DNA of 64,000 nt from Sandarakinorhabdus glacialis (GCF_014643455.1 NZ_BMJM01000010.1:31427-95426); one strand, 5' to 3'; counted from the stretch's first letter, positions 8,207 through 17,504 are shown. A program made the numbers and translations. Notes: generated from the letters alone by a model not told the origin.

Positions 8207-8785
8207 CTACCCCTCCCGCCGCGCCACAAAAACAAACGCCGGCGGCCAGTTCCTTGGCTCGAACCGCACCGTCACATGGTCGAACGCCCGCCGCAATTCG
8301 CGCACCCACCGCGTCGAATATTGATACCCCACAAACGGCGCCCCCGGCACCAGCACCGCCGCCGTCGCCGCCACGATCCGCAGCCGCACCCGTGTCGGCA
8401 TGATCGAGAACGGCAGGCTCGAAACCGCCGCGTCACAGCTGGCCAGCCCCGCCGCCGCCAACACCGCCGCCACCGTCTCCGCCGAGCCATCGATAACCGT
8501 CAGCCGCGGATCGGCGATCGAGCGCTGCAGATAGGCGACGAACTCGCTGTTGGTCTCGAACGCGAACAACCGTGCCTCGGGCGCCATGCGCGCCAGCACG
8601 GCGCGCGTCACCACGCCCGTCCCCGGCCCATATTCGACGATCGTCCGCGCCGTCGTCCAATCGACCGCCGCCATCATCCGCTGGGTCAGCCGCCGCGAGC
8701 TCGGGATCACCGACCCGACGCCGCGCGGATTGGCGAAAAAATTGCGTGCGAACAACAAGCGCGGCCGCCCGCGCTGGACGGTCAT
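8207..8785 (-). CDS. PmtA-like SAM-dependent methyltransferase
   Basis: 192 residues. The SAM-binding motif I is VEYGPGTGVVT at 50-60, followed by FAFETNSEFVAYL and DGSAETVAAVL. The beginning (LLFARNFFANPRGVGSVIPSSRRLT) and the short length are typical of phospholipid N-methyltransferase-type proteins, which methylate phosphatidylethanolamine towards phosphatidylcholine. The substrate assignment is by resemblance only; rRNA adenine dimethylases share the fold. The ATG at 8785 lies 20 bases after the stop of the GST gene and has GAGAG upstream; an earlier ATG at 8842 would overlap the GST gene. Probably cotranscribed with the GST. Confidence 0.78.
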   Translation of the reverse strand: MTVQRGRPRLLFARNFFANPRGVGSVIPSSRRLTQRMMAAVDWTTARTIVEYGPGTGVVTRAVLARMAPEARLFAFETNSEFVAYLQRSIADPRLTVIDGSAETVAAVLAAAGLASCDAAVSSLPFSIMPTRVRLRIVAATAAVLVPGAPFVGYQYSTRWVRELRRAFDHVTVRFEPRNWPPAFVFVARREG

Positions 8786-8804
8786 AAGGGCGCTCTCGAT
8801 CGTC

Positions 8805-9419
8805 TCAAGCCGCTGCACTGGGCCGGGCAGCAACGCGTGCATGCCATTCCGGCAACCATGTCGCTGCTGCCGGAATCGGCTGGCCGACGCTGGCACCGAA
8901 CTCGACGAACGCCAGCAGCATCAGGTCGGCCAGCGAGAACCGTTCGCCGCACACGAACGTCCGCCCTGCCATCTGCGCGTCGAGAAACAGGTATTTCTCC
9001 TGGACGATGGCCTTCAACTCGGCCGCCGCGTCCGCACTCAGCAAGCTCATCCGGTTGCTGAACAGCGGCCGGCCCTCGACAGCACGAAACGCCGTCGTCA
9101 ACGGCTCGGCGATGTGCAGGTCGATCCACCGCGTCCATTTGCGCGTCTCGGCGCGATGCGCGGGCGTCGATCCGATGATCGGCGCATCCGGCTGCACTTC
9201 CTCAAGATATTCGATGATGACGGTGATCTCGTTGACGATCGTCCCGTCGTCCAGTTCGAGGCATGGCAGCCCGCCATGCGGCACCTTGGCAAGATATTCG
9301 GCGCGCCGGTTCTCGCCGGCCAACAGGTCGACCGTCACGCGGTCGACGGTCATGCCTTTTTCGGCAATCGCCATCCGGACCACGCGCGGATTGGGTCCGA
9401 TCGAATCGTGCAGTCTCAT
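8805..9419 (-). CDS. Glutathione S-transferase family protein
   Basis: 204 residues. The N-terminal thioredoxin-like domain (LHDSIGPNPRVVRMAIAEKG, then KVPHGGLPCLELDDG with the cis-Pro loop) and an all-helical C-terminal domain (KWTRWIDLHIAEPL, then FVCGERFSLADLMLLAFVEFG) are the cytosolic GST layout. The conserved helix N-cap region FSLADL supports the fold. Such enzymes conjugate or reduce electrophiles with glutathione; the substrate is unknown. It lies upstream of the methyltransferase gene in the same direction. Confidence 0.88.
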   Translation of the reverse strand: MRLHDSIGPNPRVVRMAIAEKGMTVDRVTVDLLAGENRRAEYLAKVPHGGLPCLELDDGTIVNEITVIIEYLEEVQPDAPIIGSTPAHRAETRKWTRWIDLHIAEPLTTAFRAVEGRPLFSNRMSLLSADAAAELKAIVQEKYLFLDAQMAGRTFVCGERFSLADLMLLAFVEFGASVGQPIPAAATWLPEWHARVAARPSAAA

Positions 9420-9475
9420 GGCGGCTCTCCCCAGCCGGGCATGGGTGCCGGCGCGGTCCCTCCATGAGCAGCAGC

Positions 9476-9502
9476 GGCGGCGGCGTCAATCACGCCGCCG
9501 CC
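9476..9502. terminator. GC-rich hairpin between co-directional genes
   Basis: An 11-bp perfect stem (GGCGGCGGCGT / ACGCCGCCGCC) with a five-base loop follows the glycine-zipper gene. There is no clear T run, so it may attenuate rather than terminate. Confidence 0.4.
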
Positions 9503-9546
9503 CTGGTCACGACAATTTAACGCTGGGATCTGGCTAACGCTAGGGT

Positions 9547-9879
9547 CTAGCGGTTCATGTACCGCTTGCGGTTGTCGCGATCGTAATAATACTGGCCGCG
9601 ATCATCGTAATAATAACGCTGGCCGCTGCGATCCTCGTACCGGTTCTTGTCGGTGGTCACCACACCCAGCACGGCGCCCGCTGCGGACCCAAGGGCCGCG
9701 CCGGCCAGCACGTTGCCGCCCGTCAGCGCGCCGACCGCCGCACCACCGGCCGCACCGATCGCGGCGCCCGTCAGGGCGCGATTACCCTCGGTGTTGCGGT
9801 TGCCGTACTGGTCGGTCGTGCAACCCGAAAGCGCCGTTACCGCGGCCAGTGCCATGACCGTCATCTTGATCGTCATCAT
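9547..9879 (-). CDS. Glycine-zipper lipoprotein
   Basis: 110 residues. The ATG at 9879 is preceded by GGAG nine bases upstream. A lipobox (TALSGC) is followed by a glycine-zipper segment (LTGAAIGAAGGAAVGALTGG, then GAALGSAAGAVLGVV), which packs tightly in membranes, and a tail rich in Tyr, Asp and Arg (repeated YYYDDRGQYY-type units). Such small outer-membrane lipoproteins resemble SlyB/Rcp families and probably contribute to envelope integrity. The charged tyrosine-rich C-terminus is unusual but is common in sphingomonad relatives as I recall them. Confidence 0.85.
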   Translation of the reverse strand: MMTIKMTVMALAAVTALSGCTTDQYGNRNTEGNRALTGAAIGAAGGAAVGALTGGNVLAGAALGSAAGAVLGVVTTDKNRYEDRSGQRYYYDDRGQYYYDRDNRKRYMNR

Positions 9880-9944
9880 CTTCTTTTTCTCCAGAACAGT
9901 ATTCCCAAAAACCATCCAGACCCGTTACGGTTCCAAAATCGGCT

Positions 9945-11261
9945 TCACTCGGCCAAAGCAGCTGCATTGCGTGCCTGTGTATCGGCATCGATCGGCCAAC
10001 CCCGCACCACCGCTGCGCCCGCCAGCGCCAGCAGCGCCGGCGGCACCACGAACAACACTATCAGGCCCAGGATCGCATCCGGCGAATTGCGCGTCGTCAA
10101 TTCGGGCTCGAACCCGATCAGGCCCAACAGGGCATAGCTGACACCGACCGGGATCGCGTATCCCAGCTTCTGCACCACCACGAGCGCCGCATAGAACAGC
10201 GCGGTCTTCTCGTGTCCCGTCCGCACCGTCTCGGCATCCGACAGGTCGGCCAGCATCGCCCGCAGCAGGAACGCCGGCGCCACCGCCGGAATGCCCGCCA
10301 GCCCCAGCCCCGCCGCCGCCAGCCAGAAATTGCCCCGCGGCAGCACCACGATCAGGCTCTGCATGACCGCATAGACCACCAGCGCCCACATGATTGCGCG
10401 GTGCTTCGACGTGCGCCGCGCGATTTTCGCCCACCACGGCGCCGCCACCATGCCGGCGGCAAAATAGAACAGCAGCATCGAACTCGACTGTGCCATCGTA
10501 TAGCCGCGCGCCGAGGTGAAGAAAAACAATAGCAGCGCCCCGCCCAGCCCCGGCGCCAGCGACGACAGCAGGTCAATCAGCAGCAACCGGCGCAACAGCG
10601 GCAGCTTCACCACGCCCCATATGTCGGACAGCCGGTGATGCTCGCCGCCCTTGCGCGCCCGCTCGGGCACCCTCAGCACCGTCCAGGCCACCGCCAGCGG
10701 CAGCGTGCAGATGATCACCCAGCCCATCGCGTGCACCCCGATCGACGGATCATTGCTGCCCGCCAGATATTGCGCCGCCGGCGGCACCGCGAGGATCAGC
10801 AACAGTCCCGCCAGGTTGCTCGCCTGCCACCAGCCGAACACCCGCGAGCGCTCGTGATAATCGTCCGACAGCACCGCCCCCCACGCAGTATGCGACACGA
10901 CCGCCGCCGAAAATCCGACATACATCAGGAACAGCCCGCCGAACGCGCGCATCGGGCTCAACCCCGGGCTCGCCATGAACACCGCGAACACGCCCGCCAT
11001 CATCAACAGCGCGCCCGCCACCATCCACGGCCGAAACCGCCCGAAGCGCGTCTCGGTCCGGTCGAGCATATGCCCGATAAACGGATCGAGCGGCACGTCG
11101 ACCACCCGCACCAGGAAAAACAGCATCCCGACGACCGCGAGGTCGAGCCCCAGCGTGCCGGCATAATAGGGCGGTAGATAGACCACCACCGGCAAGCCGA
11201 CCGCCGCAATCGGCAGGCAAGGCGCGGCAAAAGCCGCCAACACGCCGCGCTTGATCGTCAA
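9945..11261 (-). CDS. MFS transporter, glycoside-pentoside-hexuronide (MelB-like) type
   Basis: About 438 residues with roughly 12 hydrophobic segments. The motif DVPLDPFIGHMLDRTETRFGRFRPW after the second helix is diagnostic of the GPH branch (MFS_2), which couples uptake of sugars or other solutes to sodium or protons in the inner membrane. The substrate is not readable. I chose the TTG at 11261, which has GGGAG seven bases upstream and puts the first helix (VLAAFAAPCLPIAAVGLPVVVYL) near the N-terminus; the frame stays open to a TTG at 11321. It stands alone between two intergenic repeats. Confidence 0.87.
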   Translation of the reverse strand: MTIKRGVLAAFAAPCLPIAAVGLPVVVYLPPYYAGTLGLDLAVVGMLFFLVRVVDVPLDPFIGHMLDRTETRFGRFRPWMVAGALLMMAGVFAVFMASPGLSPMRAFGGLFLMYVGFSAAVVSHTAWGAVLSDDYHERSRVFGWWQASNLAGLLLILAVPPAAQYLAGSNDPSIGVHAMGWVIICTLPLAVAWTVLRVPERARKGGEHHRLSDIWGVVKLPLLRRLLLIDLLSSLAPGLGGALLLFFFTSARGYTMAQSSSMLLFYFAAGMVAAPWWAKIARRTSKHRAIMWALVVYAVMQSLIVVLPRGNFWLAAAGLGLAGIPAVAPAFLLRAMLADLSDAETVRTGHEKTALFYAALVVVQKLGYAIPVGVSYALLGLIGFEPELTTRNSPDAILGLIVLFVVPPALLALAGAAVVRGWPIDADTQARNAAALAE

Positions 11262-11339
11262 ACCAGCACTCCCACCCGCCAATCGCGCCGCCTGTACTCG
11301 CAGCTTATTACATCGATGCAAGAATTCCGAAGCAACGGC

Positions 11340-11404
11340 AATCCTCCCCCTAGAGGGGGGAGGCGAGAGACGCGCCTTCGCGGCCCGGGTGGGGGTGTCT
11401 CCCC
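11340..11404. repeat. GC-rich palindromic intergenic repeat, family B
   Basis: CCTCCCCCTAGAGGGGGGAGG, then CGAGAGACGCG and CGGCCCGGGTGGGGGTGTC. It lies upstream of the amidohydrolase gene. Confidence 0.75.
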
Positions 11405-11474
11405 GCGCAAAATAAAGCCCTTAACGAACCCGCAATCACCCGCTAACCAAAGCCAACATTCCGGGGAACTCACC

Positions 11475-12743
11475 ATGCAAAAACCGATCCTGGCAGCACT
11501 CCTGCTCGCCGCCACCACGCCCGCAACCGCGCAAATCATCGCCATCAAGGCCGCCCACGTCATCACCGACGCCGCCCAACCCGCCCGCGGCGCCTCCACC
11601 ATCATCGTAGAAAACGGCCGCATCACCGCGATCAACGACGCATCCGCCCCGATCCCCGCCGGCGCGACGATCATCGACCAATCGACCCGCACCCTCCTCC
11701 CCGGCCTGATGGACGCCCACACCCACCTCACCGGCGACCCCGACAAGCCATTCTGGAACGAGGCCATCGAGACCAGCGAGCACCAGGTCGCCGTCGGCCT
11801 CGCCAACGCCCGCAAGACCGCCCGCGCCGGCTTCACCACCGTCCGCGACCTCGGCTCGGCCAACCTCACCGCCTTCGCCGTCCGCGACGCCATCAACGAG
11901 GGCCTGTTCGCCGGCCCGCGCATCCTCGCCTCGGGCCCGGCGCTGTCGATCATCGGCGGCCACGGCGACGTCTCGGGCTACCGCCCCGAAGTCAACGCGG
12001 CCCTCGCACAGGGCAACACCTGCACCGGGCCCGACCAGTGCGCCGCGCGCGTCCGCGAAGCCTCGCAGCGCGGCGCCGACGTCATCAAGATCACCGCTAC
12101 CGGCGGCGTCCTCAGCCAGCAGGGCCGCGGCCTCGGCCAGCATTTCACAGACTCGGAGATGACCGCGATCGCCCAGACTGCCCACGGCCTCGGCCTGAAA
12201 GTCGCCGCCCACGCCCACGGCGCCCGCGGCATCGAGGCCGCCGCCCGCGACGGCATCGATTCGATCGAGCACGGCACCTTCGCCGACGCCGCCGCGATCA
12301 AGGCGATGGTCGCCAACCGCACCTGGTACGTCCCCACCCTGATGGCGCTGGTCGGCATCGACGACCGCCTCGGCAAGGGCATCTTCACGCCGACCGTGGA
12401 AAAGAAAGTCCGCGAAACCCTCGCCCTGCGCGGCAAGGCATTGGAGGCGGCGACAAAGGCCGGCGTCCGCATCGCCTATGGCACCGACAGCGCCGTCTAC
12501 GAACACGGCCGCAACGGCGAGGAAGCCGCCCAGATGGTCAAATACGGCAAGATGACTCCCCGCGCGGTGCTGGTCTCCGCGACCTCCGGCGCTGCCGAAC
12601 TCCTCGGCATCACCGCCGAAACCGGCACCCTCGTCCCCGGCAAAGCCGCCGACATCATCGCCGTCGACGGCGACCCCCTCACCGACGCAACCGAACTCGC
12701 CAAGGTGAAATGGGTCATGGCCCGCGGCAAAGTCATCGACTGA
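11475..12743 (+). CDS. Secreted metal-dependent amidohydrolase
   Basis: 422 residues. A signal peptide (MQKPILAALLLAATTPATAQ) indicates export. The amidohydrolase core shows the first metal-ligand motif H82-T-H84 (DAHTHL), a likely carboxylated Lys in VIKITATGG, His in AAHAHG and EHGTF, and the catalytic Asp338 in YGTDSAV. This is the imidazolonepropionase-like / Xaa-Pro dipeptidase subgroup, which cleaves amide bonds of dipeptides or cyclic amides. The exact substrate is unknown. The following gene also encodes a secreted hydrolase, suggesting a shared role in periplasmic peptide breakdown. Confidence 0.9.
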   Translation: MQKPILAALLLAATTPATAQIIAIKAAHVITDAAQPARGASTIIVENGRITAINDASAPIPAGATIIDQSTRTLLPGLMDAHTHLTGDPDKPFWNEAIETSEHQVAVGLANARKTARAGFTTVRDLGSANLTAFAVRDAINEGLFAGPRILASGPALSIIGGHGDVSGYRPEVNAALAQGNTCTGPDQCAARVREASQRGADVIKITATGGVLSQQGRGLGQHFTDSEMTAIAQTAHGLGLKVAAHAHGARGIEAAARDGIDSIEHGTFADAAAIKAMVANRTWYVPTLMALVGIDDRLGKGIFTPTVEKKVRETLALRGKALEAATKAGVRIAYGTDSAVYEHGRNGEEAAQMVKYGKMTPRAVLVSATSGAAELLGITAETGTLVPGKAADIIAVDGDPLTDATELAKVKWVMARGKVID

Positions 12744-12794
12744 GGACTTTCCTGGCAGACACCCCTCACCCGTCACCCCGGTCTCTTCTTAGCC

Positions 12795-12825
12795 GTCACC
12801 CCGGCGAAGGCCGGGGCCCATCTCC
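12795..12825 (+). repeat. 31-bp palindromic repeat, family A
   Basis: Near-identical to the copies at 8091 and 38765. A broken partial copy (CGTCACCCCGG) lies just upstream at about 12771-12781. Confidence 0.85.
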
Positions 12826-12904
12826 CTCCCGCCCAAAAAAACGCCCCCTTGCCCCACACCCAATCCGTATTATACCCGCTACACACCTGATCCCGGAGTT
12901 CCCC

Positions 12905-14737
12905 ATGCGTCATCGTTCCGCTTTGCTCCTCGCCGCCGCGTTCGCTGCCCTTGCCCTGCCTGCCGCGGCGCAAACCGCCGTGCCCGCATCAGCAGCAACC
13001 CCTACGGCAACTCCAGCCGCGAACACCCCAGCCGCTACCCTCCGCAAGCTCTTCAACGACAGCGACGAAGCGACCCTCGCCCGCAACCCTATCCAGGGCC
13101 TGTTCCGCGGCGACATGCGCCGCGCCGATCAATTCGGCGACTATATCTCCGACGCCTATCTCGCCGCCGAGAAAAAAGCCGCCGAGGACGACCTCAAGGC
13201 CCTCGCCGCCATCGACCGCAGCGCCCTCAACGCCAACGACAAGGTCAGCTACGACGTTTTCAAATGGCAGCGCAGCACCGATCTCAAGGGCTTCGACCCG
13301 GCGCTTCTCGCCGCCACCGTCGTCCGCCCGATCGACCATTTCACCGGCTTCCACACCTTCTTTCCCGAGCTCTCGTCGGGCGAAGGCGCCGCCCCCTTCA
13401 AGACCGTCAAGGACTATGAAGACAGCCTCAAGCGCACCGACGGCTTCATCAAGGCCATCGACGCCTCGATCGTCCGCTTCCGCCAGGGCATGAAATCCGG
13501 CGTCGTCCAGCCCAAACTCGTCGTCCAGAACGTCATCGACCAGCTGAACAACCTGCTCGCCCCCGGCGTCGACGAGGCCGTCATGATGAAGCCCGTCGCC
13601 AAGTTCCCAGCCACCTTCTCGGCCAACGACCAGACCCGGCTCAAGGCCGCCTACACCGCGGAGATCGGCGGCAAGGTCAACCCGGCACTCACCCGCCTTC
13701 GCGACTTCCTCAAGAACGAATATCTCCCCGTCGCCCGCAGCACCACCGGCCTGTCCGAAATGCCCGGCGGCCCCGCGCTTTACAAATACCAGATCGCCGC
13801 CACCACCACGACCGACCTCACTGCCGACCAGATCCACGCCATCGGCCTATCCGAAGTCGCGCGCATCACCAAGGGCATGGAAGCGGTCAAGGCGCAGGTC
13901 GGCTACAAGGGCACCAACAAGGAATTCTTCGAATTCATCCGCACCGACCCGCAGTTCAAGCCCAAGTCGAAGCAGGACCTCACCGACCGCTACTACGCCG
14001 TCGGCAAGCGCGTCGACGCCGTCGTCGGCAACCTCTTCTCGACGATCCCCAAGACCAGCCTCGAGATCCGCCCCGTCCCCGCCTTCAAGGAAAAGACCGA
14101 CGCCGGCGGCAGCTACCAGGGCGGCACCCCCGACGGCTCGCGCCCCGGCGTCTTCTACTTCAACACCTATGACCTGCCGTCGCGCACCACGCCGGGCATC
14201 GAGACGCTCTACCTCCACGAAGGCGTCCCCGGCCATCATTTCCAGATCAGCCTGGCGCAGGAAAACGAGAGCCTGCCGCCGTTCCAGCGCTTCGGCGGCA
14301 ACACCGCTTACGTCGAGGGCTGGGCGCTCTACGCCGAAAGCCTCGGGCCGGAACTCGGCATGTTCAAGGACCCCTACCAGCTCCAGGGCCGCTACGACGA
14401 CGAGATGCTCCGCGCCATGCGGCTGGTCGTGGACACCGGCCTCCATTCCAAGCGCTGGACCCGCGACCAGTCGATCCAGTACATGCTCGACCACAGCGCC
14501 ATGGGCAAAAGCGACGCCACCAGCGAAGTCGAACGCTACATCGCCATGCCGTCGCAGGCCCTCGCCTACAAGCTCGGCCAGCTCACCATCAGCCGCCTCC
14601 GCGCCAAGGCCGAAAAGGAACTCGGCCCCAAGTTCGACATCAAGCAGTTCCACGAACAAGTCCTGATGACCGGCGCCCTGCCGATGGCGGTGCTGGAACA
14701 GAAGATCAACGACTGGATCGCCACCAAGAAAGCCTGA
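12905..14737 (+). CDS. Secreted DUF885-family metallopeptidase-like protein
   Basis: 610 residues. The signal peptide (SALLLAAAFAALALPAAAQ) is followed by an Ala/Pro/Thr linker and a long helical domain. The C-terminal half has H438-E-G-V-P-G-H444-H445, the zinc-binding signature of the DUF885 family, with a downstream glutamate region (YVEGWALYAESLG). These proteins are predicted periplasmic peptidases related to the M2/M3-type metallopeptidases; the substrate is not known. The start ATG at 12905 is well placed for the signal peptide. It is separated from the amidohydrolase by a repeat and is probably transcribed separately. Confidence 0.9.
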   Translation: MRHRSALLLAAAFAALALPAAAQTAVPASAATPTATPAANTPAATLRKLFNDSDEATLARNPIQGLFRGDMRRADQFGDYISDAYLAAEKKAAEDDLKALAAIDRSALNANDKVSYDVFKWQRSTDLKGFDPALLAATVVRPIDHFTGFHTFFPELSSGEGAAPFKTVKDYEDSLKRTDGFIKAIDASIVRFRQGMKSGVVQPKLVVQNVIDQLNNLLAPGVDEAVMMKPVAKFPATFSANDQTRLKAAYTAEIGGKVNPALTRLRDFLKNEYLPVARSTTGLSEMPGGPALYKYQIAATTTTDLTADQIHAIGLSEVARITKGMEAVKAQVGYKGTNKEFFEFIRTDPQFKPKSKQDLTDRYYAVGKRVDAVVGNLFSTIPKTSLEIRPVPAFKEKTDAGGSYQGGTPDGSRPGVFYFNTYDLPSRTTPGIETLYLHEGVPGHHFQISLAQENESLPPFQRFGGNTAYVEGWALYAESLGPELGMFKDPYQLQGRYDDEMLRAMRLVVDTGLHSKRWTRDQSIQYMLDHSAMGKSDATSEVERYIAMPSQALAYKLGQLTISRLRAKAEKELGPKFDIKQFHEQVLMTGALPMAVLEQKINDWIATKKA

Positions 14738-14752
14738 CCTTCCCAACAAGCT

Positions 14753-14784
14753 GTCGTCCCGGGCTAGACCCGGGACCCAGTTCC
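14753..14784 (+). repeat. Diverged palindromic repeat related to family A
   Basis: GTCGTCCCGGGCTAG followed by ACCCGGGACCCAGTTCC: the same layout as family A (GTC, palindrome, CCCAnnTCC) with a different palindrome core. Confidence 0.7.
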
Positions 14785-14820
14785 TTCTCCGCCGACGAAG
14801 AGCCCCACCTCTACAAACCT

Positions 14821-14850
14821 GTCACCCCAGCGAAGGCTGGGGTCCAGTCC
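14821..14850 (+). repeat. 31-bp palindromic repeat, family A variant
   Basis: GTCACCCCAGCGAAGG then CTGGGGTCCAGTCC. Compensating changes keep the palindrome (CCCAGC/GCTGGG). Confidence 0.8.
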
Positions 14851-14889
14851 CGAGCCCCCCCGGCACAAGCGAAAACGACCCACAAAGCC

Positions 14890-15012
14890 AGCAAGAAGCA
14901 CGGGCAAAGCCCATGCCGACGTCGGACGGGTTCGCCGCGCTTCGCTCGCGCCGCCCCGCTGGCCGATCTTGGGCGAGTCCGTGCGCTGCTACGCTGCGCC
15001 CGGCCGCCCTGC
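14890..15012. repeat. Hairpin-rich ~115-bp repeat, copy 2
   Basis: Second copy of the element at 2119-2237, with the same order of blocks and again ending at the stop of a leftward gene. Several arms differ on both sides, so pairing is kept. Confidence 0.65.
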
Positions 15013-15013
15013 G

Positions 15014-15766
15014 CTACAGCCCCCCAAAAGCCTGCAACCGCCGCGCCAGCACCTGCGCCGCCTTGGCATCCCCCGCCTTCAACGCCGCCGCCAGCTGCAC
15101 CCCCTGCGCCCGCATCAACGCCTCATAGCCATCCCGCGCCGGCAACTGCCCCACGCCCTGCAACACCGCCGCCGCCTTCGCCGCATTGCCCTTGTCCAGA
15201 TCCATCATCGCCAGCGCATAAACCGTCCGATGCACCGGATTCGTCGGCGCCAAAGCCCGCGCCTTGGCGAATCCCGGCTCGACCTCGGCCGGCTTCGCCC
15301 CCAGCACCGCCTTCGCCATGAAGCTCCCCAGCGTCGAGATCGCCCCGGCGTTCCACCCCGCCACCGCCGCCCAGCCCTCGGCCATCTGCGGATGCGCCGC
15401 ACGCCACGCCTCGAACCGCACCCGGCAATCCTTGCCTAGCCCCGGGGACTTGGTCAGCTTGGCACGATACCCGATCGCAACCGCCTTTTGGAACAACGCC
15501 CCCGGATCGGCCGGCGCCTTCACCAGCGCCGCATCGAAATCGCCCTCGGCCTCGACCACCATCGCCAGCGCCTGGCGCTTGTCACTCGTGCCATAGCCTG
15601 CCTGCGTCAGCACCGCGCGCCCGGCCAGCACCAGGCTGTCCGGCGTCGCCTCGGCGCGGCCTTCCTTTGTCGCCTGAGCCCATTTTCCGGCATTGAACGA
15701 CGCCGCCGCATCGGCAAAAGCCGGGCTCGCCCCACCAAGCAACAACGCCGCCATCAATACCCGCAT
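15014..15766 (-). CDS. Secreted TPR-like helical protein
   Basis: 250 residues. The signal peptide MRVLMAALLLGGASPAFA is followed by repeated Ala-rich helical pairs that look like degenerate tetratricopeptide repeats (ASFNAGKWAQATKEGRAEA, FDAALVKAPADPGALFQKAVAIGY, FAKARALAPTNPVHRTVYALAMMDLDKGNAAKAAAVL). This suggests a periplasmic protein-interaction scaffold. The ATG shares its A with the lysS stop (TGATG), so it is translationally coupled to lysS. No specific function is recognised. Confidence 0.8.
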   Translation of the reverse strand: MRVLMAALLLGGASPAFADAAASFNAGKWAQATKEGRAEATPDSLVLAGRAVLTQAGYGTSDKRQALAMVVEAEGDFDAALVKAPADPGALFQKAVAIGYRAKLTKSPGLGKDCRVRFEAWRAAHPQMAEGWAAVAGWNAGAISTLGSFMAKAVLGAKPAEVEPGFAKARALAPTNPVHRTVYALAMMDLDKGNAAKAAAVLQGVGQLPARDGYEALMRAQGVQLAAALKAGDAKAAQVLARRLQAFGGL

Positions 15767-17349
15767 CAGCTATCCTTCAAGGCTTCCGCAATCAGCGCCC
15801 GCGTCTCGTCCAGCCCGTACAAGGCAATGAACGATCCCATACGCGGCCCTTGCGCGCTTCCGATGAGGGTCTCGTACAACGCCTTGAACCAGTCCCGCAG
15901 ATTCTCGAAACCGGCCGCCTTGCCCGCCTCATAGACCTCGAACTGATAAGCCTCCGCATCCGCGCCAGTTCCCACGGCCGCCAACCGCGCATCGAGATCG
16001 CGCAGCGCCGCCGCCTCGCGCGCATCCGGCGCGCGCCGCCGCAACCCCGGCACCACGAAATCTCGCGCATACCGCGCCGCATGATGCACCAGCCGATCGA
16101 GCGCCGGATGCGTCGCCGCCCCTGTCCCCGGCGCCTGCCGCGCCACATACGACCATAATTTCGCCGGATCATCGGTCGCCGCCACCGAAGCCAAATTCAG
16201 CAACAACGAGAAACTGATCGGCAAATCCACCGCCGGCGGCATCCCCTCATGCACATGATGAACCGGATTTCCGAGTTGCTGCTCGATCGGCTGCCCCGGA
16301 TACTTCGCCAGGAAGTCGCCATATTCATCGATAGCCCGCGGGATCACGTCGAAATGCAGCCGCTTGGCCTTCCTCGGCGACTGGAACATATACAGCGCAA
16401 GGCTCTCCGGCGGCCCATAATCGAGCCACTCCTCGATCGTCAGGCCATTGCCCTTCGACTTCGAAATCTTCTGCCCCTCGGCATCGAGGAACAGCTCGTA
16501 ATTGAACCCCGCCGGCGGTTCCGCCCCCAGCACCCGCGTGATCCGCCCCGAAAGCAGCACCGAATCGATCAGATCCTTGCCCGCCATCTCATAATCGACG
16601 CCCAATGCGACCCAGCGCATCGCCCAATCGACCTTCCACTGCAGCTTGCAGGCCCCGCCCGTGACGGGAACAGTCACCGTCTCATTGATCCCCGGCCGCA
16701 CATAGGAAACCGTCCCCGCCGCCACATCGCGGTCGACGATCGGCACCTGCAAGACAATTCCGCTAACCGGATCGATCGGCAAGAACGGCGAATACGTCGC
16801 CCGCCGATCCGGCCCCAAGGTCGGCAGGATCACATTGATCACCGCCTCATAGTTCGCCAAAATCTTCAGCAGGACCGCATCGAACATCCCCGACCGATAG
16901 CATTCCGTCGACGACAAAAACTCATACTCGAACCCGAACCCGTCGAGAAACGCCCGCAGCCGCGCATTGTTATGCGCCCCGAAGCTATCATGCGTCCCGA
17001 ACGGATCCGGCACCACCGTCAACGGCTTGCCCAAATTGGCCTGCAGCAACTCCGGCTGCGGGATCCCATCGGGCACCTTGCGCAGTCCATCCATGTCATC
17101 CGAAAACGCAATCAGCCGCGTCTTCACCCCCGGCGCCATCGCCTCGAACGCCCGCCGCACCATCGTCGTCCGCACAACCTCGCCGAACGTCCCGATATGC
17201 GGCAACCCCGAAGGCCCATACCCCGTCTCGAAAATCACGCCCTTGTCAGGAAAGCCATCCGGATACCGCGCCAAGATCTTGCGCGCCTCCTCATACGGCC
17301 AAGCCTTGTTTTCGAGTGCTGCAGCACGAAGTTCGGTGGCGTTGCTCAT
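15766..17349 (-). CDS. lysS: Lysyl-tRNA synthetase, class I
   Basis: 527 residues, the normal size for the class I (archaeal-type) enzyme found in many alphaproteobacteria instead of the class II form. It charges tRNA-Lys in the cytoplasm. The HIGH motif is HIGT at 51-54 (SGLPHIGTFGE), and the KMSKS motif is KISKS at 294-298 within DAEGQKISKSKGN. The Rossmann catalytic core and the C-terminal helical anticodon-binding region are both present. Its stop overlaps the start of the TPR-like gene. It is divergent from the helicase gene, with a family B repeat between them. Confidence 0.97.
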   Translation of the reverse strand: MSNATELRAAALENKAWPYEEARKILARYPDGFPDKGVIFETGYGPSGLPHIGTFGEVVRTTMVRRAFEAMAPGVKTRLIAFSDDMDGLRKVPDGIPQPELLQANLGKPLTVVPDPFGTHDSFGAHNNARLRAFLDGFGFEYEFLSSTECYRSGMFDAVLLKILANYEAVINVILPTLGPDRRATYSPFLPIDPVSGIVLQVPIVDRDVAAGTVSYVRPGINETVTVPVTGGACKLQWKVDWAMRWVALGVDYEMAGKDLIDSVLLSGRITRVLGAEPPAGFNYELFLDAEGQKISKSKGNGLTIEEWLDYGPPESLALYMFQSPRKAKRLHFDVIPRAIDEYGDFLAKYPGQPIEQQLGNPVHHVHEGMPPAVDLPISFSLLLNLASVAATDDPAKLWSYVARQAPGTGAATHPALDRLVHHAARYARDFVVPGLRRRAPDAREAAALRDLDARLAAVGTGADAEAYQFEVYEAGKAAGFENLRDWFKALYETLIGSAQGPRMGSFIALYGLDETRALIAEALKDS

Positions 17350-17414
17350 CTGTTCCCGCTAGTCACTAACCCGATGGTTTCTGACAACCAACCGCCCCAG
17401 GCGCAACCCACTAC

Positions 17415-17478
17415 CTCCCTCCCCCCTGCGGGGAGGGCGACTCGCGCCCTCGCGCGAGCGGGGTGGGGGTATCTTCCT
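17415..17478. repeat. GC-rich palindromic intergenic repeat, family B
   Basis: CCTCCCCCCTGCGGGGAGGG, then GCGACTCGCG and CGAGCGGGGTGGGGGTATC. It lies in the lysS-helicase divergent region, directly upstream of the helicase start. Confidence 0.75.
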
Positions 17479-17504
17479 CCCGGCACAGCGGCCCACCCCC
17501 ACCC

